Shown in pieces: positions 1 through 8,285 of a DNA stretch of 64,000 nt. The position numbers and the translations under genes are program-made. Position 1 is the first letter of the stretch; every line of letters begins with the position of its first letter. Location of the stretch: contig NZ_DASQCC010000064.1 in NCBI RefSeq assembly GCF_035634895.1, forward strand, positions 1 to 64,000. The letters run 5' to 3'. The DNA is from Actinophytocola sp035634895. Its GTDB lineage: Bacteria; Actinomycetota; Actinomycetes; Mycobacteriales; Pseudonocardiaceae. The notes below the pieces were generated by a model. It searched no databases, had not been told where the DNA came from, and was given only the letters and a program-made list of their open reading frames with translations.

Positions 1-2396
1 TGGGTGTCACCAAACACCCGTCTGAAGCCCTCGAGCACCGGGTTCGCCTGGATCGTCGCGTTGCCAAGGTCTCCGGCCGCCAGCAGGGCGTTGACCAGTG
101 ATATTCCCGCGGAGAGCGTGTACTCGTGGTCGTCGCCGAACCACATCGCCGCGTCGTGTTGGTTCTCCCACGCCGTCGAGACCGCCTCGGTGGTCTGCCC
201 GAGCTTGCGCATTGCCATGACCTGGACGCGAATGGCGAGCAGCACCTGTGAGTGCTTGTCGCCGACCACCTCGCGATAGCTGGGCAGCGTCGCGCCGAGC
301 ACGTCGAGGGTGTCGCGGTACCGGCCCAACCCGTACAGGTCCCTGGCGAGGTTGCAGCGGGCGAGCAATGCCCTCGGGTAGCGGTCACGTCCCTCCTGCT
401 CCCACTCCGCGACGATGTCCTGGTCGATCCTGTGGGCCTCGGTGAAGCGTCCCAGCAGGCGGTGGGTCACCGCGATGTTGTTGCGGTTGATGCGTGACGT
501 CTCGCGGTCGTCGGGATCACTGCGCTCGAGGTTGTCGGCCTCGATGGCGAGCGCCTCGTCGTACCTACCATCGATGCGCAGATCATGGGCCCGGCGGTTG
601 CGGAGCGTGGTGCGGTACTCGTGGTCCTCGCCGAACACCGGGTGGCGGTCCATGTAGGCCATCGACTCGATGGTCAGCCGTTGGGCCTCGGCGTACTTCC
701 CGAGTGCGCGCAACGCGTTCGCGAGATGGTCATTGGCCAGGACGGTGAACTCGTGGTCCATCTGGTCGTTGCGCTCCAGGGAGTCGGCGGCGAGTTGCCG
801 GCTCAGGGCCATGCTCTCGTCGTAGTGGCCGACCTTGTACAGGTAGCGCGCCTGGTCCAGTACCACGCGCCGGGCCTCGGAGTCGCTGGCGACGGCCAGG
901 TCGGCGCGGTGGATGTGGGGGCCGACGTCGTGGTAGTGCGGCCAGAACCGTGGGTCGTCCGGCTCGCCGGGGTTCGCGGCGGCCAGGATGGCTCTCAGGT
1001 TGTCCCGGCCGCGGGTCAGTCTGTCCTTGTCCAGCCAGTCGCGCAGGACGCTCTGGAAGACTCGGTGCATCTGCATGCGTTCGGTGGATGCGTTGAGGAC
1101 GTCGATCAGGCCGTGGCGTCGTAGTTCGCGCACCGCCTTGTTCATGACCGGTTCCTGGCGGAGGGCGGTGCGCAGTGGTTCGGTCGCCTGGCCGTGTCTG
1201 CCTCGGCGGAGCAGCGCCAGCGACACCGGTTCCGACCCCAGCCAGGCGAACAGTTCCAGCAGTTGGGCCGCCGTCGCGGTCAGTTGGGCGAAGGCCACCG
1301 TCAGGGCGCTTGCCAGCGTCACCGGGTAGCCGGCCGCCGTCGCCCTGGGGTCGGACAGGATCTCCCGGGACTGTTCGTCCAGGCGGCTGATGAGGGTGGA
1401 CACCGAGGTTCCCGTGGCCACGTGCCAGTTCGCCACCTGGTCGACGGCCAGTGGCAGGTCGCCCACCTTCTCGGCGACCTTGTTCGCTTCGGTGGTCGCC
1501 ATGTTCGCGGCTCTGAGGCGTAGCAGGTCGATGCTCTCGGTGCGTTCGAACACCCCGATGTCGAGGGTCGGGCCGTGTTGGTGCCAGTCGGGGTCCCGGG
1601 ACGTGATCAGCATCTTGCCGGTGCCGATGGGACGGATCAGCTGCTGCCGGTCCGGTGACCGCGCGTTGTCGAAGACCAGCAGCCAGAACTGGGTGCTCCT
1701 CCGCAGCTCGTCCAGCACCTGCGCTGCGGGGTGCTGCATCGTGTCGCTGCGCGGGAGGTTCAGGCGGGTGCCCAGTTCCGCCAGTGACGCGCGCAGTGGC
1801 GGCGTGTGCTCGGCCGGCACCCACCAGATCACGTCGTACTCGTCGCGGAAGCGGTACACGTACTCGGCGGCCAGCTGTGTCTTGCCGGCGCCGCCTATAC
1901 CGGTCAGCGTCAGGAGTGGGGCGCCGGTGCGGAGGATCTCGTGGATCGCGCGGAGTTGGTGTTCCCGGCCCACGAACCGGGTGTTCCTGGGTGGTGGGTC
2001 GCCGCCCACCTCGTCGCTCACCGGTTGTCTGGTGGGCTCCGGGGGTGCGGGTTCCGGTGCGCGTTCGGGGGTTGTCCCACCGCCTTCGCAGGCCAGCCAC
2101 AGGCGTTGGAAGCGGGCCAGCACCGTGGGGAGGTCCGGGGCCGGTTCGTCCGGTTGGTAGACCGCGAACTCGGTCAGGTAGCGGACCACGGTCTCGTACT
2201 TGAGCCAGCTCGGTCGGGTGGTGCCGCGCAGCATGGCGCTCACCGTTTCGTGGCTCACGGTGTCGCGCAGGTCGTGGCGCTGGCGGATGTCGTGGCTTAT
2301 CTTTCTCCGGCTCGGCAGGCCGGCGCGGGCGTGTAGTTCGCGTAGTGAGTCGACCAGTTCGCGGGTTGGCGGCTCGGGTTCTTTGCTGTCGGCCAC
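1..2396 (-). CDS. HTH / NB-ARC ATPase / TPR protein, FxsT-like (3' end outside window)
   Basis: STAND-type signalling protein. About 798 residues are visible and the frame stays open to the left edge, so the C-terminus is missing. Residues 1-80 look like a small helix-turn-helix domain, followed by a proline-rich linker. An NB-ARC module starts near residue 140 with the P-loop GIGGAGKT (166-173) and a later LITSRDPDW-type sensor segment. From about residue 470 onward there are repeated TPR-like helices. This order matches the tetratricopeptide protein of the FxSxx-COOH systems, but no FxsA or FxsB gene is visible. GTG at 2396 was chosen because the HTH begins directly after it. It is divergent from the SEFIR gene across a 185-bp gap. 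Family assignment is from recall, and the ligand is unknown. Confidence 0.85.
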   Translation of the reverse strand, partial: MADSKEPEPPTRELVDSLRELHARAGLPSRRKISHDIRQRHDLRDTVSHETVSAMLRGTTRPSWLKYETVVRYLTEFAVYQPDEPAPDLPTVLARFQRLWLACEGGGTTPERAPEPAPPEPTRQPVSDEVGGDPPPRNTRFVGREHQLRAIHEILRTGAPLLTLTGIGGAGKTQLAAEYVYRFRDEYDVIWWVPAEHTPPLRASLAELGTRLNLPRSDTMQHPAAQVLDELRRSTQFWLLVFDNARSPDRQQLIRPIGTGKMLITSRDPDWHQHGPTLDIGVFERTESIDLLRLRAANMATTEANKVAEKVGDLPLAVDQVANWHVATGTSVSTLISRLDEQSREILSDPRATAAGYPVTLASALTVAFAQLTATAAQLLELFAWLGSEPVSLALLRRGRHGQATEPLRTALRQEPVMNKAVRELRRHGLIDVLNASTERMQMHRVFQSVLRDWLDKDRLTRGRDNLRAILAAANPGEPDDPRFWPHYHDVGPHIHRADLAVASDSEARRVVLDQARYLYKVGHYDESMALSRQLAADSLERNDQMDHEFTVLANDHLANALRALGKYAEAQRLTIESMAYMDRHPVFGEDHEYRTTLRNRRAHDLRIDGRYDEALAIEADNLERSDPDDRETSRINRNNIAVTHRLLGRFTEAHRIDQDIVAEWEQEGRDRYPRALLARCNLARDLYGLGRYRDTLDVLGATLPSYREVVGDKHSQVLLAIRVQVMAMRKLGQTTEAVSTAWENQHDAAMWFGDDHEYTLSAGISLVNALLAAGDLGNATIQANPVLEGFRRVFGDT

Positions 2397-2426
2397 TCGC
2401 CACCCCTCGACGGTCCCGGCGTCATG

Positions 2427-2494
2427 TGTCAGGGACTGTCAAATTGTGTCAGGTGGGTTGGTGCGGTCACAACGGTTGACGCCAGTAGCTGTCA
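2427..2494. promoter_or_regulatory. Phased TGTCA repeats in divergent promoter region
   Basis: The pentamer TGTCA occurs at 2427, 2437 and 2447, exactly 10 bp apart, and again at 2490. The region separates the NB-ARC/HTH gene from the SEFIR gene. One-turn phasing suggests side-by-side binding of a regulator on one DNA face. The HTH domain of the adjacent protein is an obvious candidate, but this is inference. Confidence 0.4.
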
Positions 2495-2581
2495 AGTTTT
2501 CGCCCTGTTCTGACCGGTAATCGTCCGCCTCTCATGGTTGTCGGAAGAATTGGTGGTGGGCATCGAGGGGAGTGGTCGAGG

Positions 2582-3046
2582 ATGCGGGTCTTCGTTTCCT
2601 ACGCGCGGCGGTCCGGACGGCACCTACGCCAGGTTCGGGAATTCTGTGAGTTTCTGCTGACGCTGCACATCGATATTCGGTTCGACGAGTTCGCGGGGCT
2701 CGAGCGGCGGGACTGGTCTTTGTGGAGCATTCGGGAGGTGCTCGCCGCGGATTTCGTTCTGGTCATCGCGTCGACGGCTTATCGGGCGCGTGCCGAGGAG
2801 GTGCTGCCGGCCGGTTCGGGGGACGGGGTGCCCGGCGAGGCCGCCTTCCTGCGTGACCGCCTCGCCTACGACCGGGCTACCTGGCAGCGGAAGATCCTGC
2901 CGGTCGTGCTGCCCGGCGGGCGGGTCGACGAGATACCGCTGTTCCTCACGCCCTACTCCAGCACCCGCTACGAGGTCACGGCCTTCACGCCCGACGGGGC
3001 GGCGCTGCTGCTGGCGGCGCTGGGGCTGGTGACCGGCTCGACATGA
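2582..3046 (+). CDS. SEFIR/TIR-like domain protein
   Basis: A 154-residue protein that is essentially a single SEFIR (TIR-related) domain. It opens with RVFVSYARRS, continues with a charged helix and the DIRFDEF strand, then DFVLVIASTAY and a basic WQRKILPVVLPGG strand near the end. Such domains mediate homotypic signalling, and some bacterial relatives are NAD-consuming effectors. I cannot identify a catalytic Glu with confidence. ATG 2582 was preferred over an upstream in-frame GTG because the domain begins immediately. It is divergent from a NB-ARC/TPR protein, the kind of partner these domains usually have. Its last 62 nt overlap the convergent membrane-protein gene. Confidence 0.8.
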   Translation: MRVFVSYARRSGRHLRQVREFCEFLLTLHIDIRFDEFAGLERRDWSLWSIREVLAADFVLVIASTAYRARAEEVLPAGSGDGVPGEAAFLRDRLAYDRATWQRKILPVVLPGGRVDEIPLFLTPYSSTRYEVTAFTPDGAALLLAALGLVTGST

Positions 3047-3575
3047 CCGCGGCCGACAGCCAGACCAGCGACCCGCCCGCCGCCAGGTGGACGGCGCTCG
3101 TCAACGGGGTGTCGGGGAGCTTCGCGGCGATGGCCAGCACCGGGAACGCCACCAGGTACGCCACGGCCGGGACCGTGGGGTGGACCCTCGCGCGGAGCAT
3201 GGCCGTGCCGAACAGGACCGTACCCGCCGCGAAGATCAGGGCGCTGGCCAGCAACGCCGCACCGGTCGGGCCCTTCAGCAGGTCCTTCACCACCGCGTCG
3301 TCCAGGAAGAACAGGGTCGTGTTCAGGGTGAACGCGGCGCCGCCGAACAGGCCGAGGCCCACGGCATTGGCCGTGAACGCGACCGCGCCGAAGGTGCCCG
3401 CCGCCGCGCTCTGCCGCAGGTGCAGGACGACGAGCAGCGGGACGGCCAGTGCCGGGGACAGCGCCAGGACGAAACTCGTCGGGGCGGTCTCGCCGGTCAC
3501 GGCCTCCACCGCGGAGGGCAGCGCGACACACAGGCCGGCGGCCACGCCGCACCACGCACCCAGTCTGGTCAGCAT
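2985..3575 (-). CDS. Hypothetical six-helix membrane protein
   Basis: A 196-residue hydrophobic protein with about six predicted membrane helices and an Ala/Pro-rich C-terminal tail. It resembles DUF4386-like or unnamed actinobacterial membrane proteins, and I do not recognise a function. ATG 3575 is preceded by AAGGAG at good spacing, and the upstream part of the open frame is not coding-like. The C-terminal tail overlaps the 3' end of the SEFIR gene by 62 nt on the opposite strand. It is divergent from the histidine kinase gene. Confidence 0.7.
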   Translation of the reverse strand: MLTRLGAWCGVAAGLCVALPSAVEAVTGETAPTSFVLALSPALAVPLLVVLHLRQSAAAGTFGAVAFTANAVGLGLFGGAAFTLNTTLFFLDDAVVKDLLKGPTGAALLASALIFAAGTVLFGTAMLRARVHPTVPAVAYLVAFPVLAIAAKLPDTPLTSAVHLAAGGSLVWLSAAVMSSRSPAPAPPAAAPPRRA

Positions 3576-3734
3576 GTGGAACTCCTTGGGGGACAACGGG
3601 ATACCGCGGCAAACGGTAGGAACCGGGAGGCGTGTGCCGACAGTGCCGGGTGGGCACAGTCCGGTTGGCCGGACGGCACGTGTCGTTGGGCCCGACTTCC
3701 GGTCGGTCGCGGTGAACCGCCGTAGGCTCGGGGG

Positions 3735-4811
3735 ATGGTTACGCGGGTCGTGCCGTGGGTGTCCGGCGCGGTGTACGGGATCGTGTTGCTCGCCGGGCTC
3801 TACTACGCCCTCGGCGGCCTCGGCGCGGCCGACCCCTTGCGGTTGCTCGGGTTCGTCGCCGCGATCGCGGCCTTGTTCGTCGTCGAGGCGCTCGACCGGA
3901 CCGGGCCGCGGGCGCTCCTGATCCTCGTGCGGCTCGCGTTGTTCATCGTCGTCGTCGCGTTCGACGAGTCGGGGCTGTCGCGGGTGTTGTTCGTGCTCGT
4001 GCCCTTCGCCGCCTACCTGGCCTTCGGGCGGACGGTCGGGCTCGTGCTCGGCGGGGTGTGCCTGGCGCTTCTCGTCGGCGGATTCGCGGTCCGGGTGCCC
4101 GGCTGGTACCGCGACGCCAACTACGTCTCCGACGTGCTCATGTTCAGCATGGGGCTCGTCCTGGCGCTCGCCATGGCCGGCGTCGCCGACCGGGAGCGGC
4201 GTGGCGCCGCGCGCATCGCCGAGCTGTCCGCCGCGGCCGAGCGGAACCGGCTGGCCCGCGACCTCCACGACAGCCTCGGCCACCACCTCACCGCGATCTC
4301 GATCCAGTTGGCGAAGGCCGACGCCTTCGCCTCGCGGGACCCGGCCGTCGCCGGGCAGGCCCTGGCCGACGCGCGGCGCTCGGTCGGGCTCGCGCTCGAC
4401 GACGTCCGGGCGTCGGTCGGCACGTTGCGGGCCGAGCCGGTACGGCTGGTCGACGCGCTCGCCGGGCTCGCGGACGTCACGCTGCGGGTGGAAGGGGAGG
4501 AGCGGGACCTCGACCAGGCCGCGGTCACCGCCCTGCACCGGGCCGCGCAGGAGGCGGTCACCAACGCGCGGCGGCACGGGCGGGCCACGCTGGTGACCGT
4601 GACCGTCACGTTCGGTGCCGAGGACACCCGGTTGGTGGTCACCGACGACGGGCGCGGGTTCGCGCCGGACGCACCGCACAGCGGGTTCGGGTTGCTCGGG
4701 TTACGCGAACGGGCGGCCTTGCTGGGCGGCACGTCGACGGTCGACAGCTCGCCGGGCACCGGCACGCGGGTGACGGTGACCGTGCCGCGGACGGCGATAC
4801 TTCACTCATGA
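3735..4811 (+). CDS. Two-component sensor histidine kinase, NarL/DesK type
   Basis: A 358-residue sensor kinase. The first 150 residues hold about five membrane helices with almost no extracytoplasmic domain, so it probably senses a membrane or small-molecule cue. A HisKA_3 dimerisation domain follows, with the phospho-acceptor His178 in ARDLHDSLGHH, then a HATPase domain with the N box (QEAVTNARRHG) and G boxes (DDGRGF, GFGLLGLRERA). The stop overlaps the start of the response regulator by ATGA, so the two are translationally coupled. The stimulus is unknown. Confidence 0.92.
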   Translation: MVTRVVPWVSGAVYGIVLLAGLYYALGGLGAADPLRLLGFVAAIAALFVVEALDRTGPRALLILVRLALFIVVVAFDESGLSRVLFVLVPFAAYLAFGRTVGLVLGGVCLALLVGGFAVRVPGWYRDANYVSDVLMFSMGLVLALAMAGVADRERRGAARIAELSAAAERNRLARDLHDSLGHHLTAISIQLAKADAFASRDPAVAGQALADARRSVGLALDDVRASVGTLRAEPVRLVDALAGLADVTLRVEGEERDLDQAAVTALHRAAQEAVTNARRHGRATLVTVTVTFGAEDTRLVVTDDGRGFAPDAPHSGFGLLGLRERAALLGGTSTVDSSPGTGTRVTVTVPRTAILHS

Positions 4812-5428
4812 CCGTGCGGGTGCTCGTCGTGGACGACCAGCGGCTGGTGCGGGAGGGCATCGCGTCGCTGCTCGGCATCCAGCCGGGGATCGAGGTGGTC
4901 GGCATGGCGGCCGACGGCAGGGACGCGGTGGAGCAGACCCTCGCGCTGGGCCCGGACGTCGTGCTGATGGACGTGCGGATGCCGGAGATGGACGGGGTGG
5001 ACGCGGTCGCCGTGCTGCGCCGCCGGGCACCCGGCTGCCGCGTGGTGATGCTGACGACGTTCGACGACGAGGAGTACGTCGTGCAGGCGCTGCGGGCCGG
5101 GGCCGCCGGGTACCTGCTGAAGGACCTGCCCGCCGCGGAGCTGGCCGAGGCCGTGCGGCTGGCGCACGCCGGGGTGAACCAGCTCGACCACGCGGCCGCC
5201 CGGCACGTCGCGGCGGCGCTCTCGGCGCGCTCGGCGGACGTGCTGACCAGCAGGGAGGTCGACGTGCTGCGGATGGTCGCGGCCGGTGCCACCAACCGGG
5301 AGATCGCGGCGCGCCTGTACCTGTCCGAGGGCACCGTGAAGAACCACATCTCGCGCATCCTCGGCCGGCTCGGCCTGCGGCACCGCACGCAGGCCGCGAT
5401 CTACGCCCGCGACAACGGCCTGTGCTAA
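4808..5428 (+). CDS. Response regulator, NarL/LuxR family
   Basis: A 206-residue DNA-binding response regulator paired with the preceding kinase. The receiver domain (about residues 1-120) has the acidic pair at D9/D10, phospho-acceptor D55 (VVLMDVRMPEMDG) and the conserved Lys in LLKDLP. A LuxR-type HTH follows (LTSREVDVLRMVAAGATN to KNHISRILGRL). The start overlaps the kinase stop. The TAA stop overlaps the TAG stop of the convergent YjbR-like gene by sharing CTAA. Confidence 0.94.
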   Translation: MTVRVLVVDDQRLVREGIASLLGIQPGIEVVGMAADGRDAVEQTLALGPDVVLMDVRMPEMDGVDAVAVLRRRAPGCRVVMLTTFDDEEYVVQALRAGAAGYLLKDLPAAELAEAVRLAHAGVNQLDHAAARHVAAALSARSADVLTSREVDVLRMVAAGATNREIAARLYLSEGTVKNHISRILGRLGLRHRTQAAIYARDNGLC

Positions 5429-5769
5429 CGGCCGAGCGGGTTCGCCTCGACGAGCTCCTCGGGGGCGGACAGGCGCCAGGCCTCGTAGACCAGCTCGGTC
5501 AGCTCGTCCAGGTCGATCTTCTGGAGGTAGACGACCACCCAGCCGAAGCCGCCCGCGGTGAACTGGATCTCGAAGACGTCCGGGCGCTCGGCGACCAGTG
5601 CCAGCTGCTCGGACAGGGTCTGCTTGAGGCCCACCGTCCTGGTGCGAGGCCAGTAGTAGCCGAACCGCCTGCCGCACACGCTGTACGACGTGTAGTCGCG
5701 TGCCTGGGCACTCGTGACCTCGGCGAGGTCGTCCACCATACGAAGGAACACACGATCGGGCACACCCAC
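5425..5769 (-). CDS. MmcQ/YjbR family protein
   Basis: A 114-residue protein of the YjbR (DUF419) fold, with a typical FGYYWPRTRTVGLKQTL core and a C-terminal helix ending in SAPEELVEANPLGR. Members are small double-wing proteins often called DNA-binding, with no established biochemical role. GTG 5769 fits the family length. A longer open frame upstream reads into the PRPP synthetase gene on the other strand and is not credible. Confidence 0.75.
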   Translation of the reverse strand: MGVPDRVFLRMVDDLAEVTSAQARDYTSYSVCGRRFGYYWPRTRTVGLKQTLSEQLALVAERPDVFEIQFTAGGFGWVVVYLQKIDLDELTELVYEAWRLSAPEELVEANPLGR

Positions 5770-5920
5770 GCCGTCATTCTGGCGTACGGGCCGGGCGCGG
5801 CACACGCCCCACGCGGCATGTGGCAGCGTCCACAGCCAGCGAGAAACCCTCATCCGGGGAGGTGGCCGCGCGGCCTGCCGTTTAGGCTCGGCACGCCGAA
5901 CCGTACGAAGGGGAGTGTGC

Positions 5921-6886
5921 GTGCAGGAGATCGCGGTCTTCAGTGGCAGTGCCCATCCCGAGCTGGCCGAGGAGATCTGCGAGCACCTGAGGGTCCCGCT
6001 GCTGCCGGTGCGGACCACGCGCTTCGCCAACGACTGTCTGGAGGTCCAGCTCCAGGCCAACTGCCGGGAGCGGGACGTCTTCCTCATCCAACCGCTGGTC
6101 AAGCCGGTTCAGGAGAACCTCGTCGAGCTGTTGCTCATGATCGACGCAGCGCGGGGCGCCTCCGCCGCGCGGACCACGGTCGTCATGCCGCACTACTCCT
6201 ACGCACGGTCGGACAAGAAGGACGCGCCACGCATCTCCATCGGCGGGCGCCTCGTCGCGGACCTGCTCGTCGCGGCGGGCGCGAGCCGGGTGCTGGCGAT
6301 GACGTTGCACTCCCCGCAGGTGCACGGGTTCTTCAGCGTCCCCGTCGACCACCTGCACGCCCTGCGTGAGCTGGCTCTCTACTTCCGCCGCTACGACCTG
6401 TCCAACACGATCGTGGTGTCGCCCGACCTGGGCAACGCGAAGGCGGCGTCGCACTTCGCGCGGTTCCTGGACGTGCCGGTCGCGGCCGGCGCCAAGCAGC
6501 GGTTCAGCGACGACCGCGTCGAGATCACGTCGATCATCGGCGAGGTGAGCGGCCGGGACGTCATCGTGCTCGACGACGAGATCGCCCGCGGCAGCACGGT
6601 CGTCGAGCTGCTGGCCAAGCTGGCCGAGCGCAGGGTGCGGTCGGTTCGCGTGGCCTGCACGCACGGGCTGTTCGCCGACGGAGCGCTCGGCCGGATCGGC
6701 GGCCGGTCGGAGGTCGTCGAGATCGTCTGCACCAACACCGTCCCGATCACCGAGCGCTCCACGAAGCTGACGGTGCTCTCCATCGCCCCCGCGCTCGCGG
6801 AGGCCATGCGCCGCATCCACGACGGCGAGTCCGTCAGCGCCCTGTTCGACGCGGCTATCGTTGCGGGTTCTGGTTCTGCCGGTTGA
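5921..6886 (+). CDS. prs: Ribose-phosphate pyrophosphokinase (divergent PRPP synthetase)
   Basis: A 321-residue PRPP synthetase homologue, expected to make PRPP from ribose 5-phosphate and ATP. It keeps the two phosphoribosyltransferase-fold halves and recognisable motifs: YARSDKKD, ARLVADLL-like GGRLVADLL, TLHSPQVHGFF and the PRPP loop VIVLDDEIARGST. Several signature positions differ from housekeeping enzymes (TLHS for DLHA, DDEIARGS for DDMIDTAGT), so this is probably a paralogue. GTG 5921 was chosen because AAGGGGA lies 6-7 nt upstream. GTG 5915 would be too close to it. The 3' end overlaps the convergent membrane gene by 32 nt. Confidence 0.88.
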   Translation: MQEIAVFSGSAHPELAEEICEHLRVPLLPVRTTRFANDCLEVQLQANCRERDVFLIQPLVKPVQENLVELLLMIDAARGASAARTTVVMPHYSYARSDKKDAPRISIGGRLVADLLVAAGASRVLAMTLHSPQVHGFFSVPVDHLHALRELALYFRRYDLSNTIVVSPDLGNAKAASHFARFLDVPVAAGAKQRFSDDRVEITSIIGEVSGRDVIVLDDEIARGSTVVELLAKLAERRVRSVRVACTHGLFADGALGRIGGRSEVVEIVCTNTVPITERSTKLTVLSIAPALAEAMRRIHDGESVSALFDAAIVAGSGSAG

Positions 6887-7346
6887 CGATCGCGGTCGCG
6901 CTCTCGCCGGTGTAGGCGGGGCTCTCGACCGGCTCGTGGCTGGCCTGCACCCGCACGCTTGGGGACTCCATCGCCGCCTGGTTCGCGGCCCGGCGTGCCT
7001 CCCGCTCGACGCTGACCTGCTCGTACTCCTCGCGGTCGCGGATCCTGGCCAGCGTCGACACCGCGATCCAGTGCGCGACGCCGAGCAGTATCAGGATGAT
7101 GCCGAGTCGCAGCACGACGCCCTTGACCTGGTCGTCCGTCGGCATTCCGATCGTCGACACCAGCGCCAGCACGCCCAGCGTGCCCAGGTGGAACACCACG
7201 GTCACGAGCGTCGTCAACGACGCCGCCGACGCCTTGGGGGTGGCCTGCTGGAGGAACTGGCGGCCGTTGCGGTAGATGATCTGCCCGTCGATCAGGACCA
7301 GCACGGTGCCGATGACGAGGAATGCCACATAACTGTTGCTGTTCAT
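6855..7346 (-). CDS. Hypothetical membrane protein
   Basis: A 163-residue protein with about four membrane helices (roughly 5-25, 40-65 and 75-97, plus one intervening helix) and a charged cytoplasmic C-terminal tail rich in Arg, Glu and Ala. I recognise no family. It is preceded by a promoter of GTTT-N15-GGGTAC form, divergent from a second such promoter serving the small hydrophobic protein gene. A role in general stress or stationary phase is therefore inferred from regulation rather than sequence. Confidence 0.7.
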   Translation of the reverse strand: MNSNSYVAFLVIGTVLVLIDGQIIYRNGRQFLQQATPKASAASLTTLVTVVFHLGTLGVLALVSTIGMPTDDQVKGVVLRLGIILILLGVAHWIAVSTLARIRDREEYEQVSVEREARRAANQAAMESPSVRVQASHEPVESPAYTGESATAIVNRQNQNPQR

Positions 7347-7384
7347 GGCTTACGCACCTTCTCGTCCGGTGAGTGGACCTGTGG

Positions 7385-7409
7385 GTACCCGCCCGTCGTG
7401 CGAGGAAAC
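7385..7409 (-). promoter_or_regulatory. Stress-sigma-type promoter GTTT-N15-GGGTAC
   Basis: On the minus strand GTTT (7406-7409) and GGGTAC (7385-7390) are separated by exactly 15 nt. This fits the SigB/SigF-type consensus of actinobacteria, GTTT-N14-16-GGGTA. It lies 39 nt before the ATG of the membrane-protein gene ending at 6855. Confidence 0.6.
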
Positions 7410-7423
7410 CGTTCAACCGCCGT

Positions 7424-7448
7424 GTTTATCGCCGGCGTGCCCGGGTAG
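7424..7448 (+). promoter_or_regulatory. Stress-sigma-type promoter GTTT-N15-GGGTAG
   Basis: GTTT at 7424-7427 and GGGTAG at 7443-7448 are separated by 15 nt, matching the SigB/SigF-type consensus. The -10 element ends 41 nt upstream of the small hydrophobic protein ATG at 7490. It is back to back with the minus-strand copy at 7385-7409. Confidence 0.6.
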
Positions 7449-7489
7449 CCGAGGTCGGGGCACTTTGGAAGAACAGAAAGGCGCGATTG

Positions 7490-7657
7490 ATGCTTCCCCT
7501 GCTTTTGGTCCTGTTATTGGTTCTCGTCCTGTTCGGTGTCGGCTTCGCCGTGAAGGCCCTGTGGATCGTCGCAGGCATCCTGCTCGTCGCCTGGCTCCTC
7601 GGGTTCGTGTTCCGGTCGCCGGCCGGTACGGGTAGCGGTCGCTGGTACCGCTGGTAG
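7490..7657 (+). CDS. Small hydrophobic membrane protein (Lmo0937-like)
   Basis: A 55-residue, two-helix protein made almost entirely of Leu, Val, Ile, Ala and Gly, ending in the characteristic basic-aromatic tail GSGRWYRW. Proteins of this size and tail occur throughout actinobacteria as stress-induced hydrophobic proteins (DUF5670/Lmo0937-like), with no known biochemical role. ATG 7490 begins directly at the hydrophobic stretch. A GTTT-N15-GGGTAG promoter lies just upstream and a strong hairpin just downstream. Confidence 0.78.
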   Translation: MLPLLLVLLLVLVLFGVGFAVKALWIVAGILLVAWLLGFVFRSPAGTGSGRWYRW

Positions 7658-7668
7658 GACGGTTTCAC

Positions 7669-7708
7669 CGCACCGGCGGTCGGGTCCTCGTGACCCGGCC
7701 GCCGGTGC
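7669..7708 (+). terminator. GC-rich hairpin after hydrophobic protein gene
   Basis: The sequence CACCGGCGGTCGGGT pairs with ACCCGGCCGCCGGTG around a short loop (CCTCGTG), starting 12 nt after the stop codon. There is no clear U-tract, as is usual for actinomycete terminators. Confidence 0.6.
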
Positions 7709-7775
7709 CATGTTTGGACTCGCGCGTGGCCGGGGTAATCCGTAGCCGCCCGAGAAACTCTCAGGAGGGTGTGTC

Positions 7776-8282
7776 ATGCGCGAGGACCACGAACCCCAGG
7801 CCACCGCTCACCAGCTGGTGAACTGCGTGCTCGAGGCCGACTCCGACGGCCTGACCGAGACGCTGGAGACGGTCATGGACCAGCCGAGCGATGAGCTGCG
7901 TCCCTACATTCGCGAGGTCGTCGCGGAGCTGATCAGCGTGGCCACCGCGGCCGTGCGTGGCAGCACCCAGCATGTCCCGGGTACCGCGGCGTTCGCGGTG
8001 GACCTGCGGGACGACGCCAACGACCAGGTGGGCATCGACGACCTCGACCCGCCCGTGCGCGCCACGATCCGGGCGATGCTCGCCGAGCTGAACGGCAGCC
8101 CGGAGGACGCCTCGTTCCAGCTGGACCTGGCCGTGCACGGCATAGACCGGCGGACCGGCGTCGACACCGTGCGGCGGGCGCTGACGATGACCATCGGGCT
8201 ACTGCACTGGAGCGAGCAGCCGGAGCGAGTGGAGGCGGTCATGAACCCCGAACCGACCGCCGACGAGGACGACGACCGCTGA
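7776..8282 (+). CDS. Hypothetical acidic protein
   Basis: A 168-residue soluble, strongly acidic protein with alternating helices and no membrane segment or recognised motif. AGGAGG lies 8 nt before the ATG. A degenerate GTTT...GGGTAA pair with a 17-nt spacer lies upstream, so it could belong with the neighbouring stress genes, but the spacing is long. Function unknown. Confidence 0.7.
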   Translation: MREDHEPQATAHQLVNCVLEADSDGLTETLETVMDQPSDELRPYIREVVAELISVATAAVRGSTQHVPGTAAFAVDLRDDANDQVGIDDLDPPVRATIRAMLAELNGSPEDASFQLDLAVHGIDRRTGVDTVRRALTMTIGLLHWSEQPERVEAVMNPEPTADEDDDR

Positions 8283-8285
8283 CGG

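Noticed and set aside
730..2403. 557-codon open frame on the minus strand inside the NB-ARC/TPR gene
   Set aside because: Arg/Pro/Gly-rich translation with no domain. It is the +1 shadow of the real frame, which carries the P-loop and TPR motifs.
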